Notes: a model not told the origin generated them from the letters alone. 64,000 nt of DNA from Symbiodinium natans (GCA_905221605.1 CAJNDS010000419.1:1-64000), one strand, 5' to 3'; numbered from the stretch's first letter, positions 30,139 to 40,652 are shown. Made by a program: numbers and translations.

Positions 30139-30422
30139 GCAGTTAGTGCTCTAATTCCCGGGTCCCTTCTTTCCGGCTTCGGCTTAAGAGTCTGCAGGAG
30201 GACTGAGAGAGGCCGTAGGCTGTGCATGGCCGGTCTCGCGTCAATCGTCCCAGCAGGTTGGCGCACAGGCAGACAGCGCTCCATGGACATTGGCCAAGAC
30301 TTGGGAGTTAAACCCTATAAACCCTATAAACCCTATAAAAAAAAACAAACCCTACAAACCCTACTATAAAGTCTATAAACCCTATAAACCCTCTAAACCC
30401 TATACCCTCTAAAACTGCTGCT

Positions 30423-30528
30423 TTAAGCCTTTGCTAGGCCATAACCGTCAATGGGCTCTGGGAGCTGTGGGTTCAGGGAGCCCGGGTTGGGATATGCAAC
30501 TGCGTCTACCGCAGGTGCGCCATGTGGC
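30423..30528 (-). CDS. Terminal exon, Pro-rich
   Basis: After CTCAAG: PHGAPAVDAVAYPNPGSLNP then QLPEPIDGYGLAKA and TAA. Confidence 0.45.
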
Positions 30529-30772
30529 CTTGAGCTCTCTAAAGCGTAAGCCCCGTAAGCCTCCGGGCGAGGGTTGAAGCCGTGCAAAAAAGGTAAAAAA
30601 AAAACGACGGAAGCGCTTCCTGAAGCAAGAACTCCTTGACCCCTAGCCAGCGAACGAAGACGTAGCTCATACCACAAGACTGCATGTTAACCTCTCTTCA
30701 ACTATTGCACTCCCAAAAGCGCCCTCAAGCCCTCAACCCCTCTGAACCCCCCCCTTCCCCCCGCCCACAAAC

Positions 30773-30852
30773 GCATCCGAGGCGCCGGGAGAACCTGGAC
30801 AAAGAGCTCTGAATTTGATCTCGGAGCTGATCGATGATCTCGTCAAGGAAGC
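30773..30852 (-). CDS. Internal exon, helical
   Basis: 80 nt between CCCAG and TGC/GTTTGTGG. Encodes FLDEIIDQLRDQIQSSLSRF then SRRLGC. Confidence 0.55.
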
Positions 30853-31588
30853 CTGGGTCCCCGCTATGCATCCTTATCCTACGTGTTTTGGGACTCCTTT
30901 GGGGCCGTCTCTGTGCGTGTTTGCCGGTGTGGGGCTGCTAGGTTGTGAGTTCTTAAAACTCAGCAATTCTTCGCCAGGTCACCTGGCCCGGTCTCCTACT
31001 ACCACAGCCACAAGGAATCCGGCAATGCCCAACCCCAGAGAATCCCACCAAGATCGCAGCCCGCGCCTAGATAATCCTACACGCCATCCCGCAAAACAAC
31101 TATGCCTCGGAGTCCCACTCCCCAAAGTTTGCTGGAGAGCCTAGCCAAAGAGACTCCTCCAGAGCAGGTATCCCCGCAGCATACCCCTCCCTGGAGTTTG
31201 TCAATTCCGAAGAGTAGCCGGAGGGCACACAAAATTCCCCTGCAGCGCCCACCCGAGAGAATCCTGCAGGAAATCCCGCAGAGTACTTTTCGGAGTCTTG
31301 CAGAGAATCCCACAAACATCCCAAGGCCCAACATCGTATCCCTGGCGTGCCAATTAGTGCCGGGTATGGATGCTCGAAGCAAGTATGCTTGCAGGGCACT
31401 ACTACATTCCCTTAAAACGCTCCCCCAAAAACCCCAAACTGAACCCGACAGGCACTCCCATTATCCCCTACACCAAAACGCACTCCCAAAACCCTGAGAC
31501 CATACCAAAAGAGGCAGCGCATCCCTAAACCCTAAACACCAAGAGGTTCAGACCCCGAAAACCCTAAACCCCTAGACCCTAAACCTCA

Positions 31589-31705
31589 TCAAGTCGAGCT
31601 TGGCTGACTTCGGGACCCTGCAAGCAAGGGACTCTCCGTGTCATCCGCTGCTGTCTTAGCAGCATCCAGTTCTTCCTCCTCAAAGTAGGTGGATTGGGTT
31701 CTTGT
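31589..31705 (-). CDS. Terminal exon, acidic C-terminus
   Basis: After CCCGAG: TRTQSTYFEEEELDAAKTAA, then DDTESPLLAGSRSQPSST and TGA. 38 codons, phase 0. Confidence 0.55.
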   Translation of the reverse strand, partial: TRTQSTYFEEEELDAAKTAADDTESPLLAGSRSQPSST

Positions 31706-31789
31706 CTCGGGTTTACGTGTTAAGGTTTAGGTTTTAGGTTTCACGGTTTAGGGTTTGGGTGCTTCAGGGCTTTGGATTCAGGTTCGGGA

Positions 31790-31863
31790 GTTGAGGATTT
31801 GAGGCTTTCTTGGGGGGGTCAGAGCCGACCTCCTGAAAGCCCACGACCACCGGCTCAAATGGC
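31790..31863 (-). CDS. Probable exon
   Basis: After ACTAG: PFEPVVVGFQEVGSDPPKKA; 3' edge not defined. Another frame is open too. Confidence 0.35.
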
Positions 31864-31998
31864 CTAGTCGCCCGCCCCAAACCCTAAAGTGCCTGAACCC
31901 ATCACTAAACCCTGCATGGGCCCTATAAACCCTAAACCCTGAACCCTGAACCCTGAACCCTAAACCCTACCCTAAACCCTGAACCCTAGACCCGGAAC

Positions 31999-32088
31999 CC
32001 TGCTCGCCAATGGCTCCGTGGCCTTGGGCTGGGCGGCCTCCGCAGCCTCTTCGGCTTCGACCTCGGCCTGGATCTTCTTCCTGGGCTT
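31999..32088 (-). CDS. 30-codon exon, Lys/Glu/Ala coiled coil
   Basis: Between CCCAAG and AGG/GTTCCGGGTCTAGGG. Encodes KPRKKIQAEVEAEEAAEAAQ then PKATEPLASR. Phase 0 both ends. Confidence 0.55.
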
Positions 32089-32154
32089 CTTGGGGTTTAG
32101 GGCTAAGGGGTTTGGGGGTTAGGGTTTAGGGCTCTTAGGGTTTGGGGTTTTAGG

Positions 32155-32300
32155 GTTCAGGCCTCTTGGGGTTTAGGGTTTAGGGTTTAGGGTTTAGGGT
32201 TTAGGGTTTAGGGTTTAGGGTTTAGGGTTTAGGGTTTAGGGATCTCTTAGGGTTTGGGGTTTAAGGTTTAGGGCTCTGTGGGTTTAGGGTTTAGGGCGGT
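32155..32300 (+). repeat. TTTAGGG array, plus orientation
   Basis: About ten uninterrupted TTTAGGG units at 32170-32240 within a longer degenerate tract. Confidence 0.9.
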
Positions 32301-32997
32301 TTGGAGGGCTTTGGGGGCTCAGGGGCTCAGGGGCTTAGGGGCTTAGAGGCTTGGGGGCTTTGGGGCTCAGGGATTCTAGGGTTTAGATTTCAAGGGTTCA
32401 GGGACGAGGTCCCAGAGGCACTACGCAATAGCAAGGGGAGCGCCTGGGGTCCGAGGGGGTTGGGAGTCGAGGGTGTTAGGTTTTGACTAGGGTTTGAGGT
32501 TTGGGAGTAGTAGAAAGGGCGAAAGGTTGATGGTTCAGGGAGTGAGGGTTTAGGTTTAGGGTAAAGTTTAGGGGCCATTGGTTTAGTAGGACGAAACGCG
32601 CGGGGGATTACGGGAGGCTTTTGGTTTTGGTCCGGGACTAGGGCTCTTCAGCAAGTATCTTCTCCTCATATGGATGGTTCTCTAAATTATGATCCCTCAT
32701 TTCCTTCGAACAGAAGCCACAAGTGGAACCCCTGTGCATGACAGATACCTCGCACCACAAAGACGTCGAAGTCAGACCACTATGAGGATGCCTAGCTTAT
32801 CGGAATTGGTATTTATTGGTACTGTAGTTTACTAGGATGGCCCTTAAACCCTTCTGAAAAATATTCCTGAATATGACCCTCTTAAACCCAAAAAGGGAAG
32901 ATACAAAATGTCCCGGGTCCCAAGGGCCTACCTAGTTATTGACCTTTCCGAATGCCGGATTCAAGGCTCAGCTCCACTTGAAGCTGGCTATTCTCAC

Positions 32998-33226
32998 CTC
33001 GGCCGCGCCGGAGAGCAGCATTTTAGACACAAGGGTACCTACTTTGATGAGGAGCACATTCAACTTGTCCCCACGAAGGCCCTCCCCAGTATAGCCTAAG
33101 AGTCGAAGCTGAAACATCTTCACTTCGGATGGTCGTGGCTCGGGGGTGGAGGCAGCTGCCCCCCCGGCAGCTTGCGAGCCTGAGCCTTCATACTGGTATC
33201 GCCTCAATTTGCCAAACTTCGCAACC
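32998..33226 (-). CDS. 76-codon internal exon, unknown globular protein
   Basis: Acceptor TCTTAG, donor GAG/GTGAGA. Encodes VAKFGKLRRYQYEGSGSQAA, an Ala/Pro linker, then SEVKMFQLRLLGYTGEGLRG, DKLNVLLIKVGTLVSKMLLS. An internal GTAGGTACC after LLIK is an alternative donor. No family recognised. Confidence 0.6.
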
Positions 33227-33358
33227 CTAAGAACCATGCTCAAATCATCCCACTCTGAACCCGAACTCCTACCCGTTAACGCCCTAAGAACCCTAAGCCC
33301 TCAACCCTAAATCTACACCCTAAACCCGAAACCCTAAATTCTATAGAGTTCTCCTGAC

Positions 33359-33432
33359 CTTCAACTTCCAGGGTGCCCCAACTCTCCTTGCGCGCCAAGC
33401 TGCTGCAAAGCTCGTCGTTGGCGGCATTTTGC
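33359..33432 (-). CDS. Internal exon
   Basis: 74 nt between GGTCAG and GAAG/GTCAGG. Encodes QNAANDELCSSLARKESWGT then LEVE. Confidence 0.5.
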
Positions 33433-33510
33433 CTGACCCGCAAAATTCCCGCAAAGAAGCGCAAACTTCCCTTCCGCCCCCTCCCTCCCCCTAAACCCTA
33501 AACCCTAAAC

Positions 33511-33676
33511 CCTTGCTGCCGACCTCTCTCTGACTCATTGGTTTCTCTTCCATGCGTTTACCTCTCAAACTACTTCGGCATGCGGGGTGAACAGCCTTGA
33601 AAGCCATTGCCGGTGACTCTTCGGATGTTTGTTCGCTGCCTCTTCTGGGAAGTTCCTCCGAGTGTTTTATCACACT
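33511..33676 (-). CDS. Internal exon with telomere-type donor
   Basis: 166 nt after AAGAG. Encodes IKHSEELPRRGSEQTSEESP, AMAFKAVHPACRSSLRGKRM, EEKPMSQREVGSK; donor AAGG/GTTTAGGG. An internal GTAAACGC is an alternative donor. Confidence 0.5.
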
Positions 33677-33890
33677 CTCTTTTTACAGCTCTCGTAATCT
33701 GTAAACCTTTTGAACTGAAATCCCTTCACACAACCCTATAACCCCAAAGGAACCCTGAGCCACTGCCAGAACCCTAACCGGGATTCAAGTGTTGTTGCGG
33801 TCTGCAAATCCCTAGACCCTAGACCCTGAACCCCCAACCCTAAACCCCAAACCCTAAGCCCTAAACCCTGCACCCTAACCCCAAACAAAC

Positions 33891-34010
33891 TTGCTGCCTC
33901 TTGAGAGCTCCTTCCCAGTCGATGGCTTCTTCGGCGCTCTCGGGGAGCCGAACAGACAGCAAGCTCTGCTGGAGCGTTGCGAAGCCTGTCGTCGGGTTGA
34001 ACCGGTTGAA
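33891..34010 (-). CDS. 40-codon exon, paralogous to 17766-17853
   Basis: After CCAGAG: FNRFNPTTGFATLQQSLLSV, RLPESAEEAIDWEGALKRQQ; donor CAA/GTTTGTTTGGGG. Phase 0. Confidence 0.6.
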
Positions 34011-34248
34011 CTCTGGGGTGGGTTTTCGGGTTTAGGTTTAGGGTTTAGTCTTATTTTTCTTTTGGGGGGGGGGCAGGGAGGCTGGGCTTTCTGGGGTTGA
34101 GGGATTACAGGGTCGATAGGTGCTTTAGGGTTTACGGGGTCTATAGGGTCTATCAGGTTTATCTCAATTTTTTGGGGGGTGGGGGGGGGGGGGGTCGGTT
34201 TCGGGATAGGGCTTAGGGTTTTGGGCCTCCAAAAAAACAAAAAAGCGC

Positions 34249-34316
34249 CTTGGCTGCCGGCCAAGCCATCTTGGATATTCTGGAGGAATGCTGCGCCGCC
34301 GGTCCTTCAGAAAGTC
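34249..34316 (-). CDS. Internal exon with a GC donor
   Basis: After GTGTAG: DFLKDRRRSIPPEYPRWLGR then QP; likely donor CCAAG/GCGC. No GT is close by. Confidence 0.45.
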
Positions 34317-34518
34317 CTACACTGCCCTACACACACCTTGAACGCTGAAAGCCCTAAACATGAAAACCTTCACCTATAACCCTGCAACCTAAGTAGCCCT
34401 GAACACCCTAAACCCGCGGACGATCCGCGAATAACAGCTCTAAAGAGAGAGTGGTCGAGCGGCTTCAGTTGGGGGGCAGAGGGTTAGGGCGGTTAGGGGG
34501 CATATACTCAAATAGCTG

Positions 34519-34611
34519 CTAACTCTGCACCGACAGCAGCGAGAGCCTGGTCTTTTTGGTACTGACTGGAACTTCATCCATGTCAAGAGCCCAAGCTTTG
34601 GCACTTGCAAC
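34519..34611 (-). CDS. Terminal exon
   Basis: After GGCAG: VASAKAWALDMDEVPVSTKK then TRLSLLSVQS and TAG. 31 codons. Confidence 0.5.
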   Translation of the reverse strand, partial: VASAKAWALDMDEVPVSTKKTRLSLLSVQS

Positions 34612-34665
34612 CTGCCACCTGCCACGTGAAGTAGTCTTTAATTCGTCACTCAGCTGCAACGAGGC

Positions 34666-34893
34666 TTATACCACTGTGGATTGGCTTGAGCCCGGCTTCA
34701 GGATAGCCGGGCGTGGAGTGCTTGCAACGGCCTTGCTGGCACAAACTTGCTCAAGCTTGCCTAAAATCGTACAGTACGGTGTTCCCGAATTTTGGAAAGA
34801 CTTAGGCACACTGCTTGCCGTCCAAGCGGCCCACCGGCATTCGCCCAAGCCTCTGAGTGCGTCCAGGTAGGAGTAGAGGCGAACAACATTCCA
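34666..34893 (-). CDS. Probable terminal exon
   Basis: Open frame to TAA: VPEKWNVVRLYSYLDALRGL, GECRWAAWTASSVPKSFQNS, ILGKLEQVCASKAVASTPRP. Acceptor probably TTCAAAG near 34893. Confidence 0.4.
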   Translation of the reverse strand, partial: WNVVRLYSYLDALRGLGECRWAAWTASSVPKSFQNSGTPYCTILGKLEQVCASKAVASTPRPAILKPGSSQSTVV

Positions 34894-35071
34894 TTTTTCG
34901 GGCACTTTGAACAAATTTGGTCTTATTCCATTAGGATAGCACGATTTCTTGTAGTTCGGGCGCACCAGAGAGCGGTCATAATTTGGAGAACTGCTGCTCA
35001 TGTGCCCCATGGCTGTATTGCACCGAGTGGCTTACACCAGCACAGTGAGCCTTGCAACCTGAACCGTTCAC

Positions 35072-35222
35072 TCCCAAACATCCAGTACTTTTCTTGCATC
35101 TCTGAACCGGGCGACTGTCCTCGGGGCATCCCCCACTACACCCAAACGCTCCTAAACATGGGCCGAGTGGCAACCCAGCTGTTCAAGGTTGCTTCCAGCT
35201 GCGTGGACTCTCTGCCGGGAGG
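35072..35222 (-). CDS. Two 16-codon exons
   Basis: 35175-35222 (PPGRESTQLEATLNSW; GTGCAG to TGG/GTTGCC) and 35072-35119 (DSRPVQRCKKSTGCLG; CCGAG to GGA/GTGAAC). Phase 0 at each edge; 55-bp intron. Confidence 0.45.
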
Positions 35223-35479
35223 CTGCACCATAGCAAAAAGACATCGCCGTGAGCATCTTGCCCCGTATTGGGGTGGAGGGGATTTATGGGTTTAGGGGCT
35301 AACTTCTAGGAGTTACGTTTAGGGCTGAGGTTGTTCAAGCGCCGATCTTGGTGTTTGCAGAGTTCCAGGGGTGATGCTTAGCTCCGGGGCTTCGAGTTCG
35401 GGAGCCGGACGGTTTGGGGCCTCAGGCGTGTGGGGTTAGGAGTTATAGACCCTATCAGCCTTTTAGCCAAATTAAACAC

Positions 35480-35682
35480 CTGGGAGGTTTTGGGCTGGCT
35501 TCTTCTTCGTCTGCAGCGTGGAGGCTGGGAGGCTCGGTTGAGAAAGCAGGGATTCTGACACCAGTGCTTGGCATTTCGACGGCGGGCGCTTCCACCGTTT
35601 GAACCAGACGCTTCCTGGCAGATTCCTGAAACCGGCTTGCAAAGTGGGTTGCTTCGGGGTGAAGCATCGTGCAACCCGAGTC
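35480..35682 (-). CDS. 67-codon exon with strong donor; possibly contains a start codon
   Basis: After GCATAG; contains MLHPEATHFASRFQESARKR, LVQTVEAPAVEMPSTGVRIP, AFSTEPPSLHAADEEEASPK and ends CCCAG/GTGTTTAATT. Could be internal or a first exon (ATG at 35667). Confidence 0.55.
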
Positions 35683-35905
35683 CTATGCTTGCAAGTTAGG
35701 GATAAGACGACTTCGGAGACAACCCCCCCGCTCTCCCCTCAAAAGCTGTAGCGTATGTCGAAAGGCGCACCTAACCTCGATTTCTCTGTAAGGCCGCCGC
35801 TATCTAATCGAAACAATCCTTCCAAGATTCGGCTGAGGCTTTTCAATCTGATCTCAACCAACTCCATGGCCTGACCCAAAAGTTTCTGGTGGAGTGAGCT
35901 CCTGC

Positions 35906-36060
35906 CTATGGAGCAGTTGTCAGGCCCCCAGCCTCAAGGCTAGACCCTAGAGACGTAGACCCCACGCCGACGCGGTTTGCGGCCTGGCCTGCACAAGCTC
36001 CGAGCGCCTTTTCCCACTGACAGGCTGCAAGTTCTTGGCGGGAGGCGCCCGGGGCACGCA
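35906..36060 (-). CDS. Probable terminal exon
   Basis: Reads SRQELAACQWEKALGACAGQ, AANRVGVGSTSLGSSLEAGG, ending LTTAP and TAG. The acceptor is not fixed. Confidence 0.35.
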
Positions 36061-36207
36061 CCCAAACCCCAGAGACCCTGAACCCTGACACTTGCAAATA
36101 TGGCGAAGAGCCTGTAGTGATTATGTGATTATGCATACACTAGCACCCTAAGGAGAAACATATACACCCCCCGTTTCATGTTGGGAATATGGGGCTTCAG
36201 GATTCAG

Positions 36208-36268
36208 GGTTCGGAGGAGGGCGCCGCAAGGATGAGAAGACGCTCAGGGCTCGTCGGGGAGCGAGGAG
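36208..36268 (+). CDS. Plus-strand exon, basic
   Basis: 61 nt between ATTCAG and GAGGAG/GTAACC. Encodes FGGGRRKDEKTLRARRGAR. One of a small set of plus-strand exons between 36.2 and 40.2 kb. Confidence 0.4.
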
Positions 36269-36422
36269 GTAACCTGTCCACGCGCGTTTTGTGTTTCGAA
36301 GGCTTTGGGCTTCTGAGAGTTTTTAAGGCACTTTGCTGCAACCACTGCAGGACCCCAGGATGGAAGCCTACACTGAGCCAGTTCAGGAGTTTAAGGGAAG
36401 CTTCAGGCTACCAGACTCCTAG

Positions 36423-36577
36423 AGCGGATGACCCTGGGCACATGCAAGCAGGAGAGGGAGCCTGCGGCCTCAGAAGCAACCCCACATCCTGCAAAAAATG
36501 CTGCCAAACATAGGCAGCATGCCCAAACACCTTCCGAATCCCAAAGGCCCATGTGCAGGGCTGAGGAAAATACCCTG
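36423..36577 (+). CDS. Plus-strand exon, charged
   Basis: After CCTAG: RMTLGTCKQEREPAASEATP, HPAKNAAKHRQHAQTPSESQ, CRAEENTL; donor GTAAGCC. A second plus frame (36340-36511) and a minus frame are also open, so moderate confidence. Confidence 0.4.
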
Positions 36578-37019
36578 GTAAGCCAAGCAGACCACACCAG
36601 AACCCGAAGGAATCCGGAGAAGCCAATTTCTTAGGACATGGCCCGAGAGTCTGCTTCAAGATAGATCCTCCTTGGTGCAAGCCTTCGAGAAAAACTCAGC
36701 CCCTCTGCCCCTTATGGTGCCTCGTTGGCACCTTAAACTATGAGGGGTTTACTATCCTGACTGATGACTGCAAATAAAGAGAGACCAACACAGAGATCAT
36801 AATTTAGAACATCGCCACAAGAAGCATGCTTGTAGTACTAGTATCCCCCAAAAGGACACCCCATATTATAGCACCCTTCAACAGTCTTTTTGAGGAACCA
36901 CATTACACACTCAGCAAGATCCGTAACATCAGGCCTCAAGCGGTGGCTCCAGACCAGCATGCAGCATCTGCGATCGTAGGAATCCCTCCTGCAGCAGCTC
37001 TTAGGGCTTTTTCTGTTTT

Positions 37020-37050
<31 letters not shown>

Positions 37051-37267
37051 TGGTGGTTATGGTTGACGAGCGTGCCACGGGCTAAGTTGAAAAAGACGAT
37101 GAGCAGTTTAAAGACTGCATAAGGGGTTGGTCTGAAGAAGCCCTGCGCAGTGGAGTCCAGGCAAGTACCGGCGCCAAGAAGAACCCTAAAATCCCATAGC
37201 CAACCCGAACCCCTAGACACCTAGGACTCTAAACCCTAAACCCAATTCCCAAAACCCAAACACCCAC

Positions 37268-37294
37268 CTCCATGCGGAGCGACTCATGGTCGAC
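37268..37294 (-). CDS. 27-nt micro-exon
   Basis: Nine codons VDHESLRME between GCCAG and GAG/GTGGGT. Supported only by splice sites and phase. Confidence 0.3.
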
Positions 37295-37579
37295 CTGGCA
37301 TGGGGCTCAGGGTCGGGGTTGTTGGACATGATACATTGGCATCCAATTTGGCCAATTATCTTAACACGCCAGTGACTGCAATCACAGCAACCGGGCGCCC
37401 TGTGGGGTGTGTCAAGGATGTGAACTGACTGAGGATGAACATCGCATTCTCATGTTCAGCAACTCGGGACGACGACAGTAATCTTACACAATATCTTGGA
37501 ATCACGCCGGAATAGCGCATAAGGAATGCAAAGGCATGATGAGAACATCGTGTGAAACCAGAGCACCGAATCTACAACG

Positions 37580-37760
37580 TCAAAACACAAGTTGCCATGT
37601 CAACCAAGCGCTGCAATGATTTTGGTGCGGCACATCCACCATCTCCTTGACAAATAGAAGTGGAAAGCTGCATGGTTCGAGAACCAAGGCTGCGGGCTTT
37701 TCGCCAAGTGTGGGGCACGTATACCCCAAACTCCTCAGGCACAGGTCTGACCTAAGCGAC
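37580..37760 (-). CDS. Probable terminal exon
   Basis: Open frame ending TAA: CLRSLGYTCPTLGEKPAALV, LEPCSFPLLFVKEMVDVPHQ, NHCSAWLTWQLVF. No acceptor fixed. Confidence 0.35.
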
Positions 37761-37885
37761 GTTCGTGCGGCTATTCGCCACCCCTCCCCCCCTAGGTAAA
37801 TAGAGACAGGCACCGTCATACACGATCTGAGCAATCGTACCAGCGACGGCCAAACACCCCTACATTACGTTGCCATAAAGCCCTC

Positions 37886-38011
37886 TCAGCCCTCTCGAAC
37901 AGCCTGCAAACACGTGTCACATTGCCGTCGCCCAATCCCTGTCACCACGAGGGGTCTGGCCTTCAGGTTCACCAACTCCGCTCTCAGCTGCTTGTTCTGC
38001 TCACGGAGCTC
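37886..38011 (-). CDS. Terminal exon with leucine-zipper-like start and CxxC
   Basis: After TTAACAG: ELREQNKQLRAELVNLKARP, LVVTGIGRRQCDTCLQAVRE and TGA. Leu at regular spacing in the first 20 residues; CDTC near the end. Confidence 0.6.
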   Translation of the reverse strand, partial: ELREQNKQLRAELVNLKARPLVVTGIGRRQCDTCLQAVREG

Positions 38012-38147
38012 CTGTTAAGGCGGACCTCTAAAGAGGGGGCATCCTCAACACGGGACCTTGAGCCTCCCCTATAGCAACCCCCGCCTTGCGCCTGGGGTTT
38101 AGGGTTTAGGGTTTAGGGTTTAGGATTTAGGGTTTAGGGTAAATCAC

Positions 38148-38218
38148 CAGCCCGCAGTCTCTCGAAGCTATCAGCTTCCTCGCTGGGTCCTTGTTCAGGG
38201 CCATGATGCCGACCTTGG
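38148..38218 (-). CDS. Internal exon
   Basis: 71 nt; encodes AKVGIMALNKDPARKLIASR then DCGL; CGAG to CTG/GTGATT. Confidence 0.5.
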
Positions 38219-38331
38219 CTCGATGAAAATCCCCTATGATGCCCCGGGGCCCCAAACTCGCTTCCCAACGCTTTTGGGGGTTCGTGGAGCTTGGGCTTCC
38301 GAGTGATTCTTGTTCCCTGGGTTTTTAGCTA

Positions 38332-38501
38332 TCAACATGTTAAACTTTGTATAAGGGAGCTGTAGACTTGGGGGTGCCAAAAACCGCTTTCCCAAAGCAC
38401 TTTTCTTCCCTCGGCTGCAGCGGCCGCTCGGGGGCGCCCTGTGGCCAAAATCTCCATGCGAGGCCGCGAATCAACGCAGATCGACCCATTCGGATTTCGG
38501 G
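38332..38501 (-). CDS. 56-codon terminal exon
   Basis: After CCTAAG: NPNGSICVDSRPRMEILATG, RPRAAAAEGRKVLWESGFWH, PQVYSSLIQSLTC and TGA. No shadow frame is as long. Confidence 0.5.
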
Positions 38502-38831
38502 CTTAGGGGTTTAATAGGGTAGCCTCTATGACTTATCAAGTCCATAGATTATGAGCCTGTTGTGAAGCTTTCGGATCCTTTCCGATACTGAGAGTTCACT
38601 TGGAGTTGCTGTGCAGGGCTAGGCACTTGGAGGTTATCAGGGCCCATGGCTGCTAGGATACAGAAGCCTCATCGCTTGTGAAGAGAGCTTCGGCCAAGAA
38701 CATGCAGGCTTGTGGATTGTTGGGGATTCGGCGCGTTTGGTTTTAGGGCTCCGGGTATGACAATTTCTAATGGCCAGGGCCTCTCTGTACCCCCAAAAGG
38801 GCAGCGGGACTCGCCAACCTCGTGGAGCCAG

Positions 38832-38933
38832 TCATTCCGGCTTGTGTCTGCAACAGCGGCCTCTGTACAGCTGCTCCGGGGGAAGCTTCCTCTGCCTCTG
38901 GCTAGGCAACGCTGCAGTCCCCGTGACTCCGGC
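38832..38933 (-). CDS. Probable terminal exon
   Basis: After CTCCAG: AGVTGTAALPSQRQRKLPPE then QLYRGRCCRHKPE and TGA. A plus frame overlaps (38712-39020). Confidence 0.4.
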   Translation of the reverse strand, partial: AGVTGTAALPSQRQRKLPPEQLYRGRCCRHKPE

Positions 38934-39046
38934 CTGGAGTCAGCGTGTCCCTGCGGCCTAGACCTTCATGCTAGCTTCCTCACGCCCTCAGCCCTAAATA
39001 AACCAAAAGTCCCCTCCTGAAACGCCCTGCCGGAGTCTTGTAAAAC

Positions 39047-39121
39047 CTGGGGCGGTGTCTCTGACTCTGCGTGGGCTCGGCTGCAAGCTGCAGGTTCCAA
39101 ACAACACGTTTGCGGGTCCCC
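39047..39121 (-). CDS. Probable exon, frame uncertain
   Basis: Between CTAAG and CCCAG/GTTTTAC. All three minus frames are open (e.g. TRKRVVWNLQLAAEPTQSQR). Confidence 0.35.
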
Positions 39122-39448
39122 CTTAGCCTCCCCTGCCTCCCACCCCTAAACCCTAAAACTACCAAAAAGCCCTTCAAAATGGAGGCTAAAGGGCGAAAGG
39201 TGGGGCTCAGGCGATAGCCCAGCTATCGCCATGGCGCATGCTATTCAGGGTGTCGGGGGTTTGGAGTTTTAAAACTTTGGGCTTTCAGGGTTTCGGCGCC
39301 TGAGCCTGCACAGCTTCAGCTGGCAGCGAGGCCGGACCCCTGCCAAAGAAGCGTCCATCGCATGGGCGATGCCTGTGGATCCCAGGTCCTGCACAGGCTT
39401 AGGGTTGGAGGCTTATTCTGGGAAGTTTGCGGCTCAGGGCAACCCGAG

Positions 39449-39496
39449 GCTAGCCTAGCACTCGTATCCAAGCGCAAGCACCGGCGATCCAGCGAG
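39449..39496 (+). CDS. Plus-strand 16-codon exon
   Basis: CCCGAG to GAG/GTATGG; encodes ASLALVSKRKHRRSSE. Confidence 0.4.
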
Positions 39497-39605
39497 GTAT
39501 GGCCGGTATGTCTTCGCGGTTTAAAGAAAGCCCAGGAGGTTCGAACATATCCGTACGCTGGGAGGGGATGTCTGTCGCAAGCCAAAAGCCTATGGGCCTA
39601 TAGTT

Positions 39606-39769
39606 AGGTGTGGAATGTGGGGCAAAAAGCCCACAGCATCAATCCAGAATCAGCAGAGTCCTGGTTTGAGGAGGCAGTGCTGCAGAGCCCGATGCGTCCT
39701 GCGTCGCCCGGCCCTTCCTTCAGGTTGCATGTCGAGTGGGGTATCAGCACACTGCGAATGAATCCCGAG
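39606..39769 (+). CDS. Plus-strand exon
   Basis: After TTAG: VGQKAHSINPESAESWFEEA, VLQSPMRPASPGPSFRLHVE, WGISTLRMNPE; donor GAG/GTGCGA. Confidence 0.4.
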
Positions 39770-39871
39770 GTGCGAAACTCCACCACAAGAAGCACCCCTT
39801 CACAGGGGCCTAGGCTCCTCATCCCTTCATGCTAAACCCTACAACCCCCCCCCCCCCTTAACCCCCAATCC

Positions 39872-39941
39872 CTAAGCCGCCCAAGTTGCAGGATCTTGAT
39901 CGACGTCGCCTTCCAACTCGACATGAAACTGCTCCGATCTC
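39872..39941 (-). CDS. Terminal exon, acidic
   Basis: After CCAAG: RSEQFHVELEGDVDQDPATW then AA and TAG. Confidence 0.45.
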
Positions 39942-40033
39942 CTTGGATCTCCTTGGATGGAAAGCCCCAGGAATTTGTTTAAGCGCTGAAGCAAGATTCT
40001 GGGTTTAGGAACCCGTCTTTGTAAGGGATTTGG

Positions 40034-40163
40034 GTGCCACTCTCCTCCAAAGAACTCATGGAATCACATGGCGAGCAAGAAAAAGAAGCACACCTTCGAG
40101 AACAAACCCCACAACTACTAGAAAGACAATCGCCATCCGAAACCCGATACAACCCTAACCCTA
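40034..40163 (+). CDS. Plus-strand frame, Glu/Gln-rich
   Basis: SSKELMESHGEQEKEAHLRE then QTPQLLERQSPSETRYN, running into CCCTAAC repeats and a G run. Edges uncertain. Confidence 0.35.
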
Positions 40164-40194
40164 ACATGGGGGGGGGGGGGGGGTTGCTGCGGAT

Positions 40195-40313
40195 TCGAGG
40201 TCAAAAGAGGCCTTCATATCAGGGCCAGCCGCTATGCGCCAGCCCTCCCCCTCGCTGCGCGTCTCTGCCTCAAGGCGGCAGCGGTTCGTCTCGTAGTTGC
40301 GGAGCGACGACGC
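40195..40313 (-). CDS. Probable exon
   Basis: After ATCGCAG: ASSLRNYETNRCRLEAETRS, EGEGWRIAAGPDMKASFDLE. 3' end approaches a C run at 40166-40182; donor not fixed. Confidence 0.45.
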
Positions 40314-40558
40314 CTGCGATCCAGGGCATCTGGGGACTCTCTGGCGCTGGGCCTCCAGGGGTTGAAAAAAAGGCTGGGAAAGGCTCCTTCGTTCACTATG
40401 GGAAGCCCCACCTTAAACCCTAAACCCCCAAACATCCCAGAATTGACTGGGCTAACAAGGTGCGAAGGCCATTGTTTGGAAGAACGGGGCGTAGGGCGGC
40501 TTGCAAGTGCCCACATATTAAACTCTAAACCCTAAACCCCCCAAACCCAAACCCAAAC

Positions 40559-40652
40559 CCTCCTGCAAGGCCTCCACTGCCTTCACCAGGGCTTGGGGCA
40601 GCTCGGGCTGCTCTTCGGCAAGCTGCGCCACAACGCCCTGCGGAACGGACTC
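40559..40652 (-). CDS. 31-codon exon with repeat-type donor
   Basis: Between CTATAG and GAGG/GTTTGGGTTTGGG. Encodes ESVPQGVVAQLAEEQPELPQ then ALVKAVEALQE. Amphipathic helices. Confidence 0.6.
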
